A stretch of 64,000 nucleotides of DNA from an uncultured Bacteroidota bacterium (GTDB taxonomy: Bacteria; Bacteroidota; Bacteroidia; Flavobacteriales; Flavobacteriaceae): assembly GCA_902554655.1 (NCBI GenBank), contig CACDPE010000001.1:1-64000 (forward strand), in the 5' to 3' direction. The notes beneath the pieces were generated by a model. It ran no database searches. It saw only the letters and a list, made by a program, of their open reading frames with translations, and had not been told where the DNA came from. Every line of letters starts with the position of its first letter. The first letter of the stretch is position 1. Position numbers and translations under genes: made by a program. This document shows, piece by piece, positions 1-10,045 of the stretch.

Positions 1-1233
1 TCTGAGCAAAATGGTTGTGCAATTATTGATGGTAGTGATAAATTTTTATTTCCAGGAATAATTGATGATCAGGTTCATTTTAGAGAACCGGGCTTGAGTC
101 ATAAAGGAACTATTTTTTCAGAATCTAGAGCGGCCGTTGCAGGTGGAGTAACCTCATATTTTGAGATGCCAAACACAAATCCTCAGACAACAACTATTGA
201 AAATTTGAAAAGTAAGTTTCAGATAGCAGCTAATAACTCATTAGCTAATTTTTCATTTATGTTTGGCGGTACAAACTCTAATCTAAGCGAGGTTAAAAAA
301 TTAGATTTTAATGAGATACCTGGAATTAAACTATTCCTTGGTTCATCAACTGGAGATATGCTAGTAGATGATTATAATGCTATAGAGGATATATTGAGAT
401 TTTCAAAAGTTCCTGTAGTTGTACATAGTGAGGATGAAGTTATAATTAAAAAAAACTTAAATAAATACTTAGAAAAATATGGAGATAATATTCCTATTGA
501 ATATCATCCAAAAATAAGATCTGAGGAAGCATGTCTTAAATCTACATTAAGGATTATTGATCTTGCAAAAAAATGTAATTCAAGATTACATGTATTTCAT
601 CTTTCTACAAAATCAGAGTCTAAACTTTTTGAAATACTTCCTCTGGAAAATAAAAATATAACAAGCGAAGTATGCATTCATCATTTATCATTTAATGACT
701 TAGACTATAAAGAAAAAGGAGCTCTTATTAAATGGAATCCTGCAGTCAAATCACAATTAGATCAAGATGCTCTTTGGGATGCTCTCAATTCAGGCAGAAT
801 TGATATTGTGGCAACTGACCATGCTCCACATACATTAAAAGAAAAACAAAATAATTATTTAAATTGTCCTAGTGGCGGTCCTTTGGTTCAACATTCTTTG
901 ATAGTTATGTATGAACATTATTTAAATAAAAAAATCACTTTGCAGAAAATTGTAGAAAAAATGTGTAATAACCCTGCTAAAATTTTTAAAATTAACAAAA
1001 GAGGTTATATCAAAGAGGGATATTATGCTGATCTTGTAATTCTAGATCCTAACAAAAAACAAATAATTGGTTCTAATAACATTTTGTATAAATGTGGATG
1101 GTCCCCGTTTGAGGGAAAAACTTTTAATTCTGTCATCACTCATACCTTTGTTAATGGACACCTTGCATTTAATAATGGTAATCTTGACGATTCTAAATTA
1201 GGTATGAAAATTAATTTTAATAATGAAAATTAA
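1..1233 (+). CDS. pyrC: Dihydroorotase (amidohydrolase), 5' truncated by window edge
   Basis: Frame is open from base 1 (SEQNGCAIIDGSDKFLFPGIIDDQVHFREPGLSHKG...); DxxxHFREPG motif and the late ATDHAPH motif are typical of dihydroorotase. ORF track starts at an internal TTG. Confidence 0.88.
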   Translation, partial: SEQNGCAIIDGSDKFLFPGIIDDQVHFREPGLSHKGTIFSESRAAVAGGVTSYFEMPNTNPQTTTIENLKSKFQIAANNSLANFSFMFGGTNSNLSEVKKLDFNEIPGIKLFLGSSTGDMLVDDYNAIEDILRFSKVPVVVHSEDEVIIKKNLNKYLEKYGDNIPIEYHPKIRSEEACLKSTLRIIDLAKKCNSRLHVFHLSTKSESKLFEILPLENKNITSEVCIHHLSFNDLDYKEKGALIKWNPAVKSQLDQDALWDALNSGRIDIVATDHAPHTLKEKQNNYLNCPSGGPLVQHSLIVMYEHYLNKKITLQKIVEKMCNNPAKIFKINKRGYIKEGYYADLVILDPNKKQIIGSNNILYKCGWSPFEGKTFNSVITHTFVNGHLAFNNGNLDDSKLGMKINFNNEN

Positions 1234-1555
1234 GTCAATAATTTTTGTGTTTATTATTTCAATTGGTTGTAATGAAAAATTACCTGAAAATATTATGGAT
1301 CAAAAAAAAATGATTGATTTCTTGTTTGATGTAAATTTAATAAATTCAAGCAGGGGATTTACAAATAAATCTAATAGTAATTATTTTTCAGTTAGAGATT
1401 CTAGTTTGTTTAATAAACATAAAATTGATTGTTTAACTTTTGTAAGAAGCAACGACTATTACACAAAAAACCCAAAACTTTACTTAAAAATTTATTCAGG
1501 ATTGGATCAAAAGTTAAAAACTTTAAAAGATTCATTAAATAATGCCATCAATTAA
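1223..1555 (+). CDS. Small lipoprotein, DUF4296-like
   Basis: Lipobox-like N-terminus (IISIGC), short helical protein downstream of a dihydroorotase, as common in Flavobacteriia. Confidence 0.6.
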   Translation: MKIKSIIFVFIISIGCNEKLPENIMDQKKMIDFLFDVNLINSSRGFTNKSNSNYFSVRDSSLFNKHKIDCLTFVRSNDYYTKNPKLYLKIYSGLDQKLKTLKDSLNNAIN

Positions 1556-1574
1556 ATAAATTTGGGTAAAATCT

Positions 1575-2858
1575 ATGAATTTCATTGAAGAATTAAAATG
1601 GCGTGGTTTAGTACAAGATATTACTCCATCTTTTGAGGATGAAATAAGTAATAATATATGCGTTGGTTATATAGGATTTGATCCTACCTCTGATTCATTA
1701 CATATTGGAAGTTTAGTACAATTAATAATTTTAAAGCATTTTCAAAATTATGGTCATAAACCAATTATATTAATAGGTGGTGCTACAGGAATGATAGGAG
1801 ATCCCTCAGGAAAATCAAAAGAAAGAAATTTATTAAGTCAGGAAATTATAAATGAGAATATCAAATCACTGAAGGCTCAATTTTCTAAATTTTTAAATTT
1901 TGATGGTGTAAAAAATTCAGCTATAATTTTAAATAATTTTGATTGGTGTAACAAGTTAAACATTATTGAATTTTTTAGAGATTTTGGTAAAGCTCTTACC
2001 GTAAATTATATGATGTCTAAAGATTCTGTAAAAAAAAGACTTGGAATTGATAGCTCAGATGGAATGTCTTTCACAGAATTTACCTATCAATTATTTCAAG
2101 CATATGATTTTTATTATTTAAATGAAAAGCATGATTGTTCAATTCAAATGGGCGGTAGCGACCAATGGGGAAATATAACATCTGGTGTAGAATTAATAAG
2201 AAAAAAATCAGGAAAAAAGACTAATGCAATGACTTGCCCATTAATAACCAAAGTTGATGGTACAAAATTTGGCAAGACAGAAGAAGGAAATGTTTGGCTT
2301 GACAAAGACAAAACATCACCATATAAATTTTATCAATATTGGTTAAACTCTTCCGATGAAGATTCAAAAAAATACATTAAGATTTTTACTTTCGAATCTA
2401 GAGAATTTGTTGAGGAACTAATTGATCAACACCTCAAAGCTCCCCATGAAAGAATTCTTCAAAAATTTATTGCCTCTAAACTTACTAAAATGGTTCACTC
2501 TGAAAAAGATTTAGAAAAAGTCCTTAATGCTTCGAATATTTTATTTTCAAAAAATAAAGACTCAAGTTTTTCTGATATTGATGAAGAAACCTTTACTCAA
2601 GTTTTTGAAGGAGTTCCAACTAATTCAATTACTTATGATGAATATAATAAGTGTTCTTCTATTGATGAACTTTTAAAATTTTCTCCTTTGTTTAAATCTA
2701 AGTCTGATGTCTTTAGGAGCTTGAAAGAAAATTCTGTATCAATAAATAAAGAAAAAATTGATTCTAACAGAGATTTATCATCTATTGAATTAATTCACAG
2801 TAAATATTTAGTTGTTCAAAGAGGTAAAAAAAATTATTCTCTTTTAGTATTGGCTTAG
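1575..2858 (+). CDS. tyrS: Tyrosine--tRNA ligase
   Basis: YIGFDPTSDSLHIGSL (HIGH-like), QMGGSDQWGNI, and KFGKTEEGNVWLD (KMSKS-like) motifs. Confidence 0.97.
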   Translation: MNFIEELKWRGLVQDITPSFEDEISNNICVGYIGFDPTSDSLHIGSLVQLIILKHFQNYGHKPIILIGGATGMIGDPSGKSKERNLLSQEIINENIKSLKAQFSKFLNFDGVKNSAIILNNFDWCNKLNIIEFFRDFGKALTVNYMMSKDSVKKRLGIDSSDGMSFTEFTYQLFQAYDFYYLNEKHDCSIQMGGSDQWGNITSGVELIRKKSGKKTNAMTCPLITKVDGTKFGKTEEGNVWLDKDKTSPYKFYQYWLNSSDEDSKKYIKIFTFESREFVEELIDQHLKAPHERILQKFIASKLTKMVHSEKDLEKVLNASNILFSKNKDSSFSDIDEETFTQVFEGVPTNSITYDEYNKCSSIDELLKFSPLFKSKSDVFRSLKENSVSINKEKIDSNRDLSSIELIHSKYLVVQRGKKNYSLLVLA

Positions 2859-3815
2859 CATTTGGTTACATCCTCTTAAGTCAGATTCTTCCAAGCGTCC
2901 TAACAATTCAAATCCATTTTGTTTAATCAAGCCATAATCATCAGTGGCAATAAATGAACATGAATAAATGTTTGATAAATCAATAATATTAATTGGACCT
3001 CTACCAAAATTTGATAATTTGAATGGATCGTTAATATCTCTTATTAATAGTTTTTTTGTTTTAGGTGTTTTAAAATTCAAATCTGAATGAGAATAACTTT
3101 GAGACAAGAGCTCAGTCATACCATATTCAGAATTTATTTTTTTTGTACCAAAACCTGATGCAAATAATTTGTGAAGTTCTTTTTTTGAAATTTCTTTTCT
3201 CTTACCCTTCATGCCACCAGTTTCAATAATAGTAGCCTTTTTAAATGAAAAACTAGATTTTTCTAAAAGATCTAGCAATGCGTAAGAAAGACCATATATG
3301 ATGTATTTAATATTATTTTTTTCAAAAAATAAACTTTTATCATTTAGTTCATCAGCATTTTCACAGAAAGAACTTTCATTGTATACTGAGTTTTTTATTA
3401 AATAATCAATCATGTAAATAAGTGATGAATTTGGTTTTTCCATTGGTTTTGGGGTTACTCCTAAAAAAGCATAATTAGAAGAATTACCATAATGATTATT
3501 AAAACACAATTTTATACTTTTTTCATATAATTTAAGATCTGAAATATGATGATAACTTTCAGTTCCAGTTGTTCCACTACTTATAAATACTTTTTCTATT
3601 TCATTATTGGTAGATAATACTTTATTAGTCTTAAAAAAAGAAATTGGAAGAAATGGAATTTTATCTATCGAATTAATTGTTTCAACTTTTATATTTAATT
3701 GCTCACAATAGCTATTATATATTTTATTATTTTGAAATTGATACTTAAAAATTTCAAGAGCTATTGAGTCAAAATTTTTTGAATTTATTAAATCTATGTT
3801 GTCTAAATTTTTCAA
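2844..3815 (-). CDS. LuxE/acyl-protein synthetase-like protein
   Basis: IPFLPISFFKTNKV..., SSGTTG and YGMTELLSQSYS motifs of the LuxE-like/adenylating family. Confidence 0.75.
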   Translation of the reverse strand: MKNLDNIDLINSKNFDSIALEIFKYQFQNNKIYNSYCEQLNIKVETINSIDKIPFLPISFFKTNKVLSTNNEIEKVFISSGTTGTESYHHISDLKLYEKSIKLCFNNHYGNSSNYAFLGVTPKPMEKPNSSLIYMIDYLIKNSVYNESSFCENADELNDKSLFFEKNNIKYIIYGLSYALLDLLEKSSFSFKKATIIETGGMKGKRKEISKKELHKLFASGFGTKKINSEYGMTELLSQSYSHSDLNFKTPKTKKLLIRDINDPFKLSNFGRGPINIIDLSNIYSCSFIATDDYGLIKQNGFELLGRLEESDLRGCNQMLSQY

Positions 3816-3874
3816 TATTAAGTTATTGTTAAGTTAACTACATTTTTATTTTTAATTTTTAACTTCACAAAATA

Positions 3875-4567
3875 ATGAAAAAATTACCTACAAAGATTTT
3901 AATTGTTGACGATGAACCTGATATTATTGAAATATTAAAGTATAATCTAGATAAGGAAGGATATGATGTAAAGTCAGCAAATAATGGTAAAAAAGCTATT
4001 GAAAAGGCAAAAAAATACATTCCTGATATTATTATTCTAGATGTTATGATGCCTGAAATGGATGGAATAGAAGCTTGTGAAGAGCTAAAAAAAATAAGTA
4101 AACTTTCCAATACAAGAATTATTTTTTTATCAGCAAGAGGTGAAGATTTTACTCAAATTGCTGCATTCGATGCAGGTGCGGATGATTATGTAACCAAACC
4201 AGTAAAACCAAAAATTTTAATAAAAAAAATCTCATCAATTTCAAAAAGGATTAATAATAATTTATCAAATGTTCTTGATCTAGGTGATATTAAAGTAGAT
4301 AAAGAATCTTATTTGATTACAATAAATAAAGAAGATATTTCTTTACCAAGAAAAGAATTTGAATTATTATATTTATTGGCATCTAAGCCAGGTAAAGTTT
4401 TTTCTCGTGATGAAATCATGGCTAAGGTTTGGGGTACACAAGTAATTGTTGGAGATAGAACAATTGATGTTCATATAAGAAAACTTAGGGAAAAAATTGG
4501 AGATAAATGTATCAAAACCGTAAAGGGTGTTGGATATAAATTCAAGCTAAATGTCAAGAAAAAATAA
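3875..4567 (+). CDS. OmpR/PhoB-family response regulator
   Basis: Receiver domain (LIVDDEPDI...ILDVMMPEMDG...KPVKP) plus winged-helix C-terminus (RTIDVHIRKLREKIGDKCIKTVKGVGYKF). Confidence 0.95.
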   Translation: MKKLPTKILIVDDEPDIIEILKYNLDKEGYDVKSANNGKKAIEKAKKYIPDIIILDVMMPEMDGIEACEELKKISKLSNTRIIFLSARGEDFTQIAAFDAGADDYVTKPVKPKILIKKISSISKRINNNLSNVLDLGDIKVDKESYLITINKEDISLPRKEFELLYLLASKPGKVFSRDEIMAKVWGTQVIVGDRTIDVHIRKLREKIGDKCIKTVKGVGYKFKLNVKKK

Positions 4568-5582
4568 ATTAAGAATACAAATTGCTCTGTTTTCTTTAAT
4601 TGTTTCTTCTGTTTTTACCATTCTTATAAGTTTTTTTATTAAAGAATTTAATCTACTAAAACCTCTATTTTTATCTTTTACTCTTTTAGCTACTGTTATC
4701 ATTTACTTATCGTTAAGTTTTTTTGTCAAGTATTTTTTAAATAGAAGGATAAAAGAAATTTCTAATCAACTTTTTTCTCAAGACTTAAATCTGAATAAAA
4801 CTATTACTACAGACATGGATGATTTAATTGATCAAATAAAACAATTTGATGATAAAAGAAAAATTGAATTAAGTGAAATGCGAGAGCAAGAAACTTTTAG
4901 GAGAGAATTTATTGGAAATCTAGCACACGAATTAAAAACACCTCTTTTCACAAGTCAGAGTTATATCCTTACCCTACTTGATGGAGCACTTGATGATAAA
5001 TCTGTAAATAAGAAATATTTAAAAATTGCTGGAAAATCTATTGAAAGACTAAACCTAATTGTTAAAGATTTAGATTTTATTACCAAATTAGAAACAGGCG
5101 ATAGCAACTTAAGAAAATCTAATTTTGATGTTGTTGATTTAATAAATAACTCAATTGAAATGCTTGAAATAAGTGCAAAAAAAAAGAATATTAAATTGAT
5201 GATTGAACATGAAAATAATCCTCCCATTAATGTTCATGCCGACAAAGAAAAAATAGAGCAAGTAATAATAAATTTGATAGAAAACTCAATTAAATATGGA
5301 AGAGAAAATGGAACAACAGAGATTGTTGTACAGGATTTAGTTGAAAATAAAATAATTGTTAGAGTTACAGATAATGGAATAGGAGTTAAAGAAAATCATA
5401 TAGATAGATTGTTTGAAAGATTTTACAGGGTTGATCAAAGTGGAAGTAGATCTAGTGGCGGTTCTGGATTGGGTCTAGCTATAGTAAAACATATAGTTGA
5501 TGCTCATGATGAAAAAATTTATGTTGAAAGCGATTTTGGAATTGGTTCTGAATTCTCATTTACAATTGATAAATCAAAATAA
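4551..5582 (+). CDS. Sensor histidine kinase, PhoR-like
   Basis: Two N-terminal TM segments; H-box FIGNLAHELKTPL; N-box and G-box (DNGIGV, GGSGLGLAIVKHIV). Confidence 0.95.
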   Translation: MSRKNKLRIQIALFSLIVSSVFTILISFFIKEFNLLKPLFLSFTLLATVIIYLSLSFFVKYFLNRRIKEISNQLFSQDLNLNKTITTDMDDLIDQIKQFDDKRKIELSEMREQETFRREFIGNLAHELKTPLFTSQSYILTLLDGALDDKSVNKKYLKIAGKSIERLNLIVKDLDFITKLETGDSNLRKSNFDVVDLINNSIEMLEISAKKKNIKLMIEHENNPPINVHADKEKIEQVIINLIENSIKYGRENGTTEIVVQDLVENKIIVRVTDNGIGVKENHIDRLFERFYRVDQSGSRSSGGSGLGLAIVKHIVDAHDEKIYVESDFGIGSEFSFTIDKSK

Positions 5583-5606
5583 TTAAATTTACCAAAAACA
5601 ATTTTT

Positions 5607-6278
5607 TTGGGTAGTAAAAACAAATTAAAAAGATTTAAAGAAAATTTATCTTTCAGTAATCTTTTTCAACCTTCAAGATCAGAGTTATTAGCTAACTCCT
5701 TTAAGTATAAAGGTTTATGGAGTGATTATTTTAAGAACAATAATCCAATAGTATTAGAGCTTGGTTGTGGAAAAGGTGAATACACATGCTCACTAGCCGA
5801 AAAATATCCAAACAAGAATTTTATAGGGTTGGACATAAAAGGAGCAAGGATTTGGAGTGGAGCAAAATATGCTTTTGTTAATTCTATTAAAAATGCTTGC
5901 TTTATAAGAGCTCAAATTGAATTAATTGAATTTTTATTTTTTGAAAATGAAGTTTCAGAAGTATGGATTACATTTCCAGATCCACAAATTAAAATTCAAA
6001 GACAAAAACATAGATTGACGAATATAAATTTTTTAAATAGCTACAAAAAAATAATTAGACCTAAAGGAATTATCCATCTTAAAACTGATAGTGAGTTTTT
6101 ACATGGATATACCCTTGGATTAATTGAAGCACTAAATCTTAAATTAATAAAATCAAATCATGATATATATTTAAATTATAATGCTCCTGAGGAAGTAACA
6201 AATATTAAAACTCACTATGAAAACATATTTTTGGAAAAAAATAAGAGAATAACCTATTTATCTTTTCAAATAAAATGA
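5607..6278 (+). CDS. trmB: tRNA (guanine-N7-)-methyltransferase
   Basis: VLELGCGKGEYTCSLAEKYPNKNFIGLDIKGARIW and ITFPDPQIK motifs; TTG start. Confidence 0.9.
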   Translation: MGSKNKLKRFKENLSFSNLFQPSRSELLANSFKYKGLWSDYFKNNNPIVLELGCGKGEYTCSLAEKYPNKNFIGLDIKGARIWSGAKYAFVNSIKNACFIRAQIELIEFLFFENEVSEVWITFPDPQIKIQRQKHRLTNINFLNSYKKIIRPKGIIHLKTDSEFLHGYTLGLIEALNLKLIKSNHDIYLNYNAPEEVTNIKTHYENIFLEKNKRITYLSFQIK

Positions 6279-6595
6279 AAGAACAATCTTTTTTTGAAAG
6301 AGTTTATAAAGTAGTGAAAAAAATTCCCGCAGGAAAAGTAACAACCTATGGAGCAATTGCAAAGTTTTTGGGATCTCCGAGTTCATCAAGAACTGTAGGA
6401 TGGGCAATGAATGCGTCACATGATAATAAAAATATTCCTGCTCACAGAGTAGTCAATAGAAATGGTGTATTAACAGGTAAACACCACTTTTACGGAACTG
6501 ACTTAATGGAACAATTATTGAACAATGAAGGTATTGAAGTTAAAAACAATACAATTATTAATTTCAAAAATCATTTTTGGGATCCTAATAGTTAA
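6275..6595 (+). CDS. MGMT/alkyltransferase-like (ATL) family protein
   Basis: IPAGKVTTYGAIAKFLGSP...VGWAMN...IPAHRVVNRNG; PAHRV replaces the catalytic PCHRV, as in ATL proteins. Confidence 0.85.
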   Translation: MKEQSFFERVYKVVKKIPAGKVTTYGAIAKFLGSPSSSRTVGWAMNASHDNKNIPAHRVVNRNGVLTGKHHFYGTDLMEQLLNNEGIEVKNNTIINFKNHFWDPNS

Positions 6596-6631
6596 ATTTT
6601 TAATGATTCATTAAATTTGCTTTAGTTGTTT

Positions 6632-7723
6632 ATGTCAAAACAAATTTTTAGTAAGGAGAAGATTAAAGAACTCATAAATGAGGTTAATACATCTTTTGAA
6701 ATTGTTAATATCAATAAATTCTCAAATGATATTACTATTGACTTGTTAATTGAAAATTTCACTCACAAATCAAAATCTGAAGCAAGAAATAATATTACTG
6801 AAGTTTTGTCTAAAAATTTTGATTCAACCTTAAATTTTAAAATCAACTTCAAACCTAAGTTTGTCAACAAAGAGGATTCAAATAAATTAAATAATATAAA
6901 AAATATCATTGCCATTTCATCCGCAAAAGGAGGTGTAGGTAAATCTACTGTGACTGCCAATATTGCTGTGACTTTATCCAAAATGGGTTTTAAAGTAGGA
7001 ATACTTGATGCTGATATTTATGGACCATCTATGCATATCATGTTCGATCTTGTTGGAAGAAAGCCTTTGGCTGTTGATGTTGATGGAAAATCTAAAATGA
7101 AACCTTTAGAAAGTTATGGAGTAAAAATTTTATCAATCGGTTTTTTTACATCAATGGATCAGGCAGTTATTTGGCGAGGTCCAATGGCAACAAAAGCTCT
7201 TGATCAATTAATTTTTGATTCTGATTGGAAAGAGTTAGATTTCCTATTAATTGATTTACCACCAGGCACTGGAGATATTCATTTAAGCATAGTCCAAAAA
7301 CTTTCTGTAAATGGATCTATAGTTGTTAGTACACCACAAATAATTGCAATGGCTGATGCAAGAAAAGGAATTTCGATGTATAGACAACAAAATATAAATA
7401 TTCCTGTTCTAGGTTTAATTGAAAACATGTCTTACTTTAATCCCCCAGATGATAAAAAGAAAAAGTATTATATCTTTGGAAAAGATGGAGTGAAGAATCT
7501 CTCTGAGGATTTTGATATACCATTTATTGGTGAAGTACCAATTATTCAAGGCCTAAGAGAATCTGGTGACATCGGTAGGCCAGGAGCATTGCAAGAAGAT
7601 ACTGAGCTGAGTAGAGTGTTTGAGGATATTACAAGGAAGTTGATAATTAATTTAACTGAAAGAAATACTAATTTGCCGCCAACAGAAATTGTTAAAATTA
7701 AAACTATGGCTGGTTGTTCATAA
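6632..7723 (+). CDS. Mrp/ApbC-family P-loop Fe-S carrier ATPase
   Basis: SSAKGGVGKSTVTANIAVTL deviant Walker A; DLPPGTGD motif. ATG at 6632 preferred over upstream TTG. Confidence 0.93.
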   Translation: MSKQIFSKEKIKELINEVNTSFEIVNINKFSNDITIDLLIENFTHKSKSEARNNITEVLSKNFDSTLNFKINFKPKFVNKEDSNKLNNIKNIIAISSAKGGVGKSTVTANIAVTLSKMGFKVGILDADIYGPSMHIMFDLVGRKPLAVDVDGKSKMKPLESYGVKILSIGFFTSMDQAVIWRGPMATKALDQLIFDSDWKELDFLLIDLPPGTGDIHLSIVQKLSVNGSIVVSTPQIIAMADARKGISMYRQQNINIPVLGLIENMSYFNPPDDKKKKYYIFGKDGVKNLSEDFDIPFIGEVPIIQGLRESGDIGRPGALQEDTELSRVFEDITRKLIINLTERNTNLPPTEIVKIKTMAGCS

Positions 7724-7725
7724 TT

Positions 7726-7956
7726 ATGAATAAGAAATTGACTGAAATTGAAAGAGCATTAGATGAAATAAGACCATTTCTGCAAGGCGATGGAGGAAAT
7801 ATTGAGCTTGTCTCATTTGAAAATGACACTGTAAAAGTTAGGTTATTAGGTAATTGTATTGGATGCTCAGTCAACCAAATGACATTGAAAAATGGTGTGG
7901 AGATGACAATAAAGAAATATGTTCCTACTATTAAGGAAGTGATTAACGTTGAATGA
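7726..7956 (+). CDS. NifU-like C-terminal domain protein
   Basis: LQGDGGNIELV... GNCIGCSVNQMTLKNGVE (CxxC) motif. Confidence 0.93.
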   Translation: MNKKLTEIERALDEIRPFLQGDGGNIELVSFENDTVKVRLLGNCIGCSVNQMTLKNGVEMTIKKYVPTIKEVINVE

Positions 7957-9002
7957 TAAATACTGATATTTTAATAATTGGCGCTGGCCCAACTGGACTT
8001 TTTACGGTATTTGAGGCAGGATTACTCGGAATGAAGTGTCATATTATTGACTCTCTTGGAAAACCTGGTGGACAATGTTCAGAAATATATCCCAAAAAAC
8101 CTATATATGATATTCCTGCTCATCCTGAAATTTTAGCTGGTGATCTGATTAATAATTTGTTAAAACAAATAAAGCCTTTCAATCCAACTTATTCTCTTGG
8201 TCAAACTGCTGAAAAATTAGAAAAAGTTGATGATGGCTTTATTGTAACAACTAACAAGGGTATTGTAATAAAAGGAAAAGTTTTAGCAATTGCAGGTGGA
8301 TTAGGTAATTTTGAGCCTAGAAAACCTTCCATTGATAACATTCTAAAATTTGAAGATAAAGGCTTACAATACAAAATAATTGAAAAAAAAATCTTCAAGG
8401 GTAAAAAAGTTGTCATTTCCGGAGGTGGAGATTCAGCTCTTGACTGGACTATTGAGTTATCGAAAATTGCAAAGAAAGTTACACTCATTCACAGAAGAAA
8501 CCAATTTAGAGGTGCTGTTGATTCAGCAAATCAAATTCAAAAACTAAAGGATGAAGGAGTTATTGATGTTATAACTCCTGCTACTTTATTAAAAATTAAT
8601 GGTGATGATCATGTTAAAAATGTTGAATTAAATCATAATGAATCTAAGTTGAAAATTGATACAGATTTTATTATTCCACTTTATGGTCTTGTTCCAAAAA
8701 TGGATGTGTTTAAAGAGTGGGGCTTGAATATTGATAAAAATGCTATAGTTGTTAATAATTCTAAGGATTACAGTACAAATATTAAAGGTATTTATGCTAT
8801 AGGAGATATAAATACATATCCAGGTAAATTAAAACTCATATTATCAGGCTTTCACGAAGCTGCAGTTATGTGTCATAGTGCTTACAGTTTAATTAATCCT
8901 GAAAAAAAGAATACATTAAAGTATACAACAATTTCTGGTGTAAAAGGTTTTGATGGATCTGTTAAAAAAGCAAAAAAAATTGAAATTAATTCAATAAGGT
9001 AG
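7953..9002 (+). CDS. Ferredoxin--NADP reductase (YumC/thioredoxin-reductase-like)
   Basis: FAD GAGPTGLF motif, GGQCSEIYPKKPIYDIPA, ISGGGDSALDW, YAIGDIN. Confidence 0.92.
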   Translation: MINTDILIIGAGPTGLFTVFEAGLLGMKCHIIDSLGKPGGQCSEIYPKKPIYDIPAHPEILAGDLINNLLKQIKPFNPTYSLGQTAEKLEKVDDGFIVTTNKGIVIKGKVLAIAGGLGNFEPRKPSIDNILKFEDKGLQYKIIEKKIFKGKKVVISGGGDSALDWTIELSKIAKKVTLIHRRNQFRGAVDSANQIQKLKDEGVIDVITPATLLKINGDDHVKNVELNHNESKLKIDTDFIIPLYGLVPKMDVFKEWGLNIDKNAIVVNNSKDYSTNIKGIYAIGDINTYPGKLKLILSGFHEAAVMCHSAYSLINPEKKNTLKYTTISGVKGFDGSVKKAKKIEINSIR

Positions 9003-9009
9003 ACTAATA

Positions 9010-10041
9010 ATGACTCTAAACAAATCAGAAGTCTCATGGAAATCGCCATCAAATATTGCTTTAATTAAGTATTGGGGAAAAAAAGAAAATCAGATAGCTT
9101 TAAACCCTTCTATTAGCTTTACATTAAAAAATTGTTATACTTCTACATCAATAAGTTTTATTAAGTCTAATAATTTTCAATATGAATTCAAGTTTCATGG
9201 TAATCATAAACCTGAATTCATTCCTAAACTAGATGTCTTTTTTTTAAGAATTAAAAAATATTTACCCTCTTTATCTAAACTGAGCTTAAAGATTAATTCG
9301 TTCAATTCTTTTCCCCATAGTAGCGGAATTGCATCCTCGGCATCAGCATTTAGCTCTTTAGCTTTATGTTTGATTGAGATTGAAAGTATGTTTTCCAACA
9401 TAATAAATGAAGATAATTTTTTTGAAAAAGCATCATTTATTTCTCGACTTGGATCAGGAAGTGCTTCAAGAAGTATATATGGGCCTCTAACTTGCTGGGG
9501 AAAGACTGATTTGTTCACTGGGAGTTCGGACCAATATGCTATACCAATAAATATTAAAAATAATAATTTTCCCACATTTTGTGATTCAATTTTAATAGTT
9601 GATAGTGGAATAAAAAAAGTATCGAGTACACTTGGACATCAGTTAATGGATAATCATATTTTCAAAAATGAAAGAATATCTCAGTCTCATTTAAACTCTT
9701 CCAAACTAAAAAAATCTATAGAATCCAACGATATTAATTTATTTTTAGAGGTCGTGGAAAATGAGGCACTCACACTACATGCATTAATGATGACTTCAAA
9801 TCCAAATTTTATCTTATTTAAACCAAACACTATTAATATTATTGAACATGTTTTGAAATTTAGAGATGAAACAAATACTAAAATTTGTTTTACACTAGAC
9901 GCGGGTGCAAATGTTCACTTATTATACCCTAAAAGCTCTTTCCAAATAGTTCAAGATTTTATTAAAAAAAGTCTAATTGTTTTTTGTGATGAAGAAAGAT
10001 TCATAAATGATGAAGTTGGTTTGGGTCCTGAAAAAAATTAA
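9010..10041 (+). CDS. mvaD: Diphosphomevalonate decarboxylase
   Basis: SPSNIALIKYWGK, SSGIASSASAFSSLAL, GSGSASRSIYGP motifs. Confidence 0.93.
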   Translation: MTLNKSEVSWKSPSNIALIKYWGKKENQIALNPSISFTLKNCYTSTSISFIKSNNFQYEFKFHGNHKPEFIPKLDVFFLRIKKYLPSLSKLSLKINSFNSFPHSSGIASSASAFSSLALCLIEIESMFSNIINEDNFFEKASFISRLGSGSASRSIYGPLTCWGKTDLFTGSSDQYAIPINIKNNNFPTFCDSILIVDSGIKKVSSTLGHQLMDNHIFKNERISQSHLNSSKLKKSIESNDINLFLEVVENEALTLHALMMTSNPNFILFKPNTINIIEHVLKFRDETNTKICFTLDAGANVHLLYPKSSFQIVQDFIKKSLIVFCDEERFINDEVGLGPEKN

Positions 10042-10045
10042 TTCT

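Noticed and set aside
3865-4110. Antisense ORFs (e.g. 3865-4110, 4961-5227, 8201-8488, 9204-9575, 41784-42107, 45323-45592)
   Set aside because: All lie opposite well-supported conserved genes, have no recognisable domains, and are expected from low-GC codon bias.
5590-5615. Imperfect hairpin taccaaaaacaatttttttgggta at the trmB start
   Set aside because: Weak A/T-dominated stem without a clear terminator or riboswitch signature.
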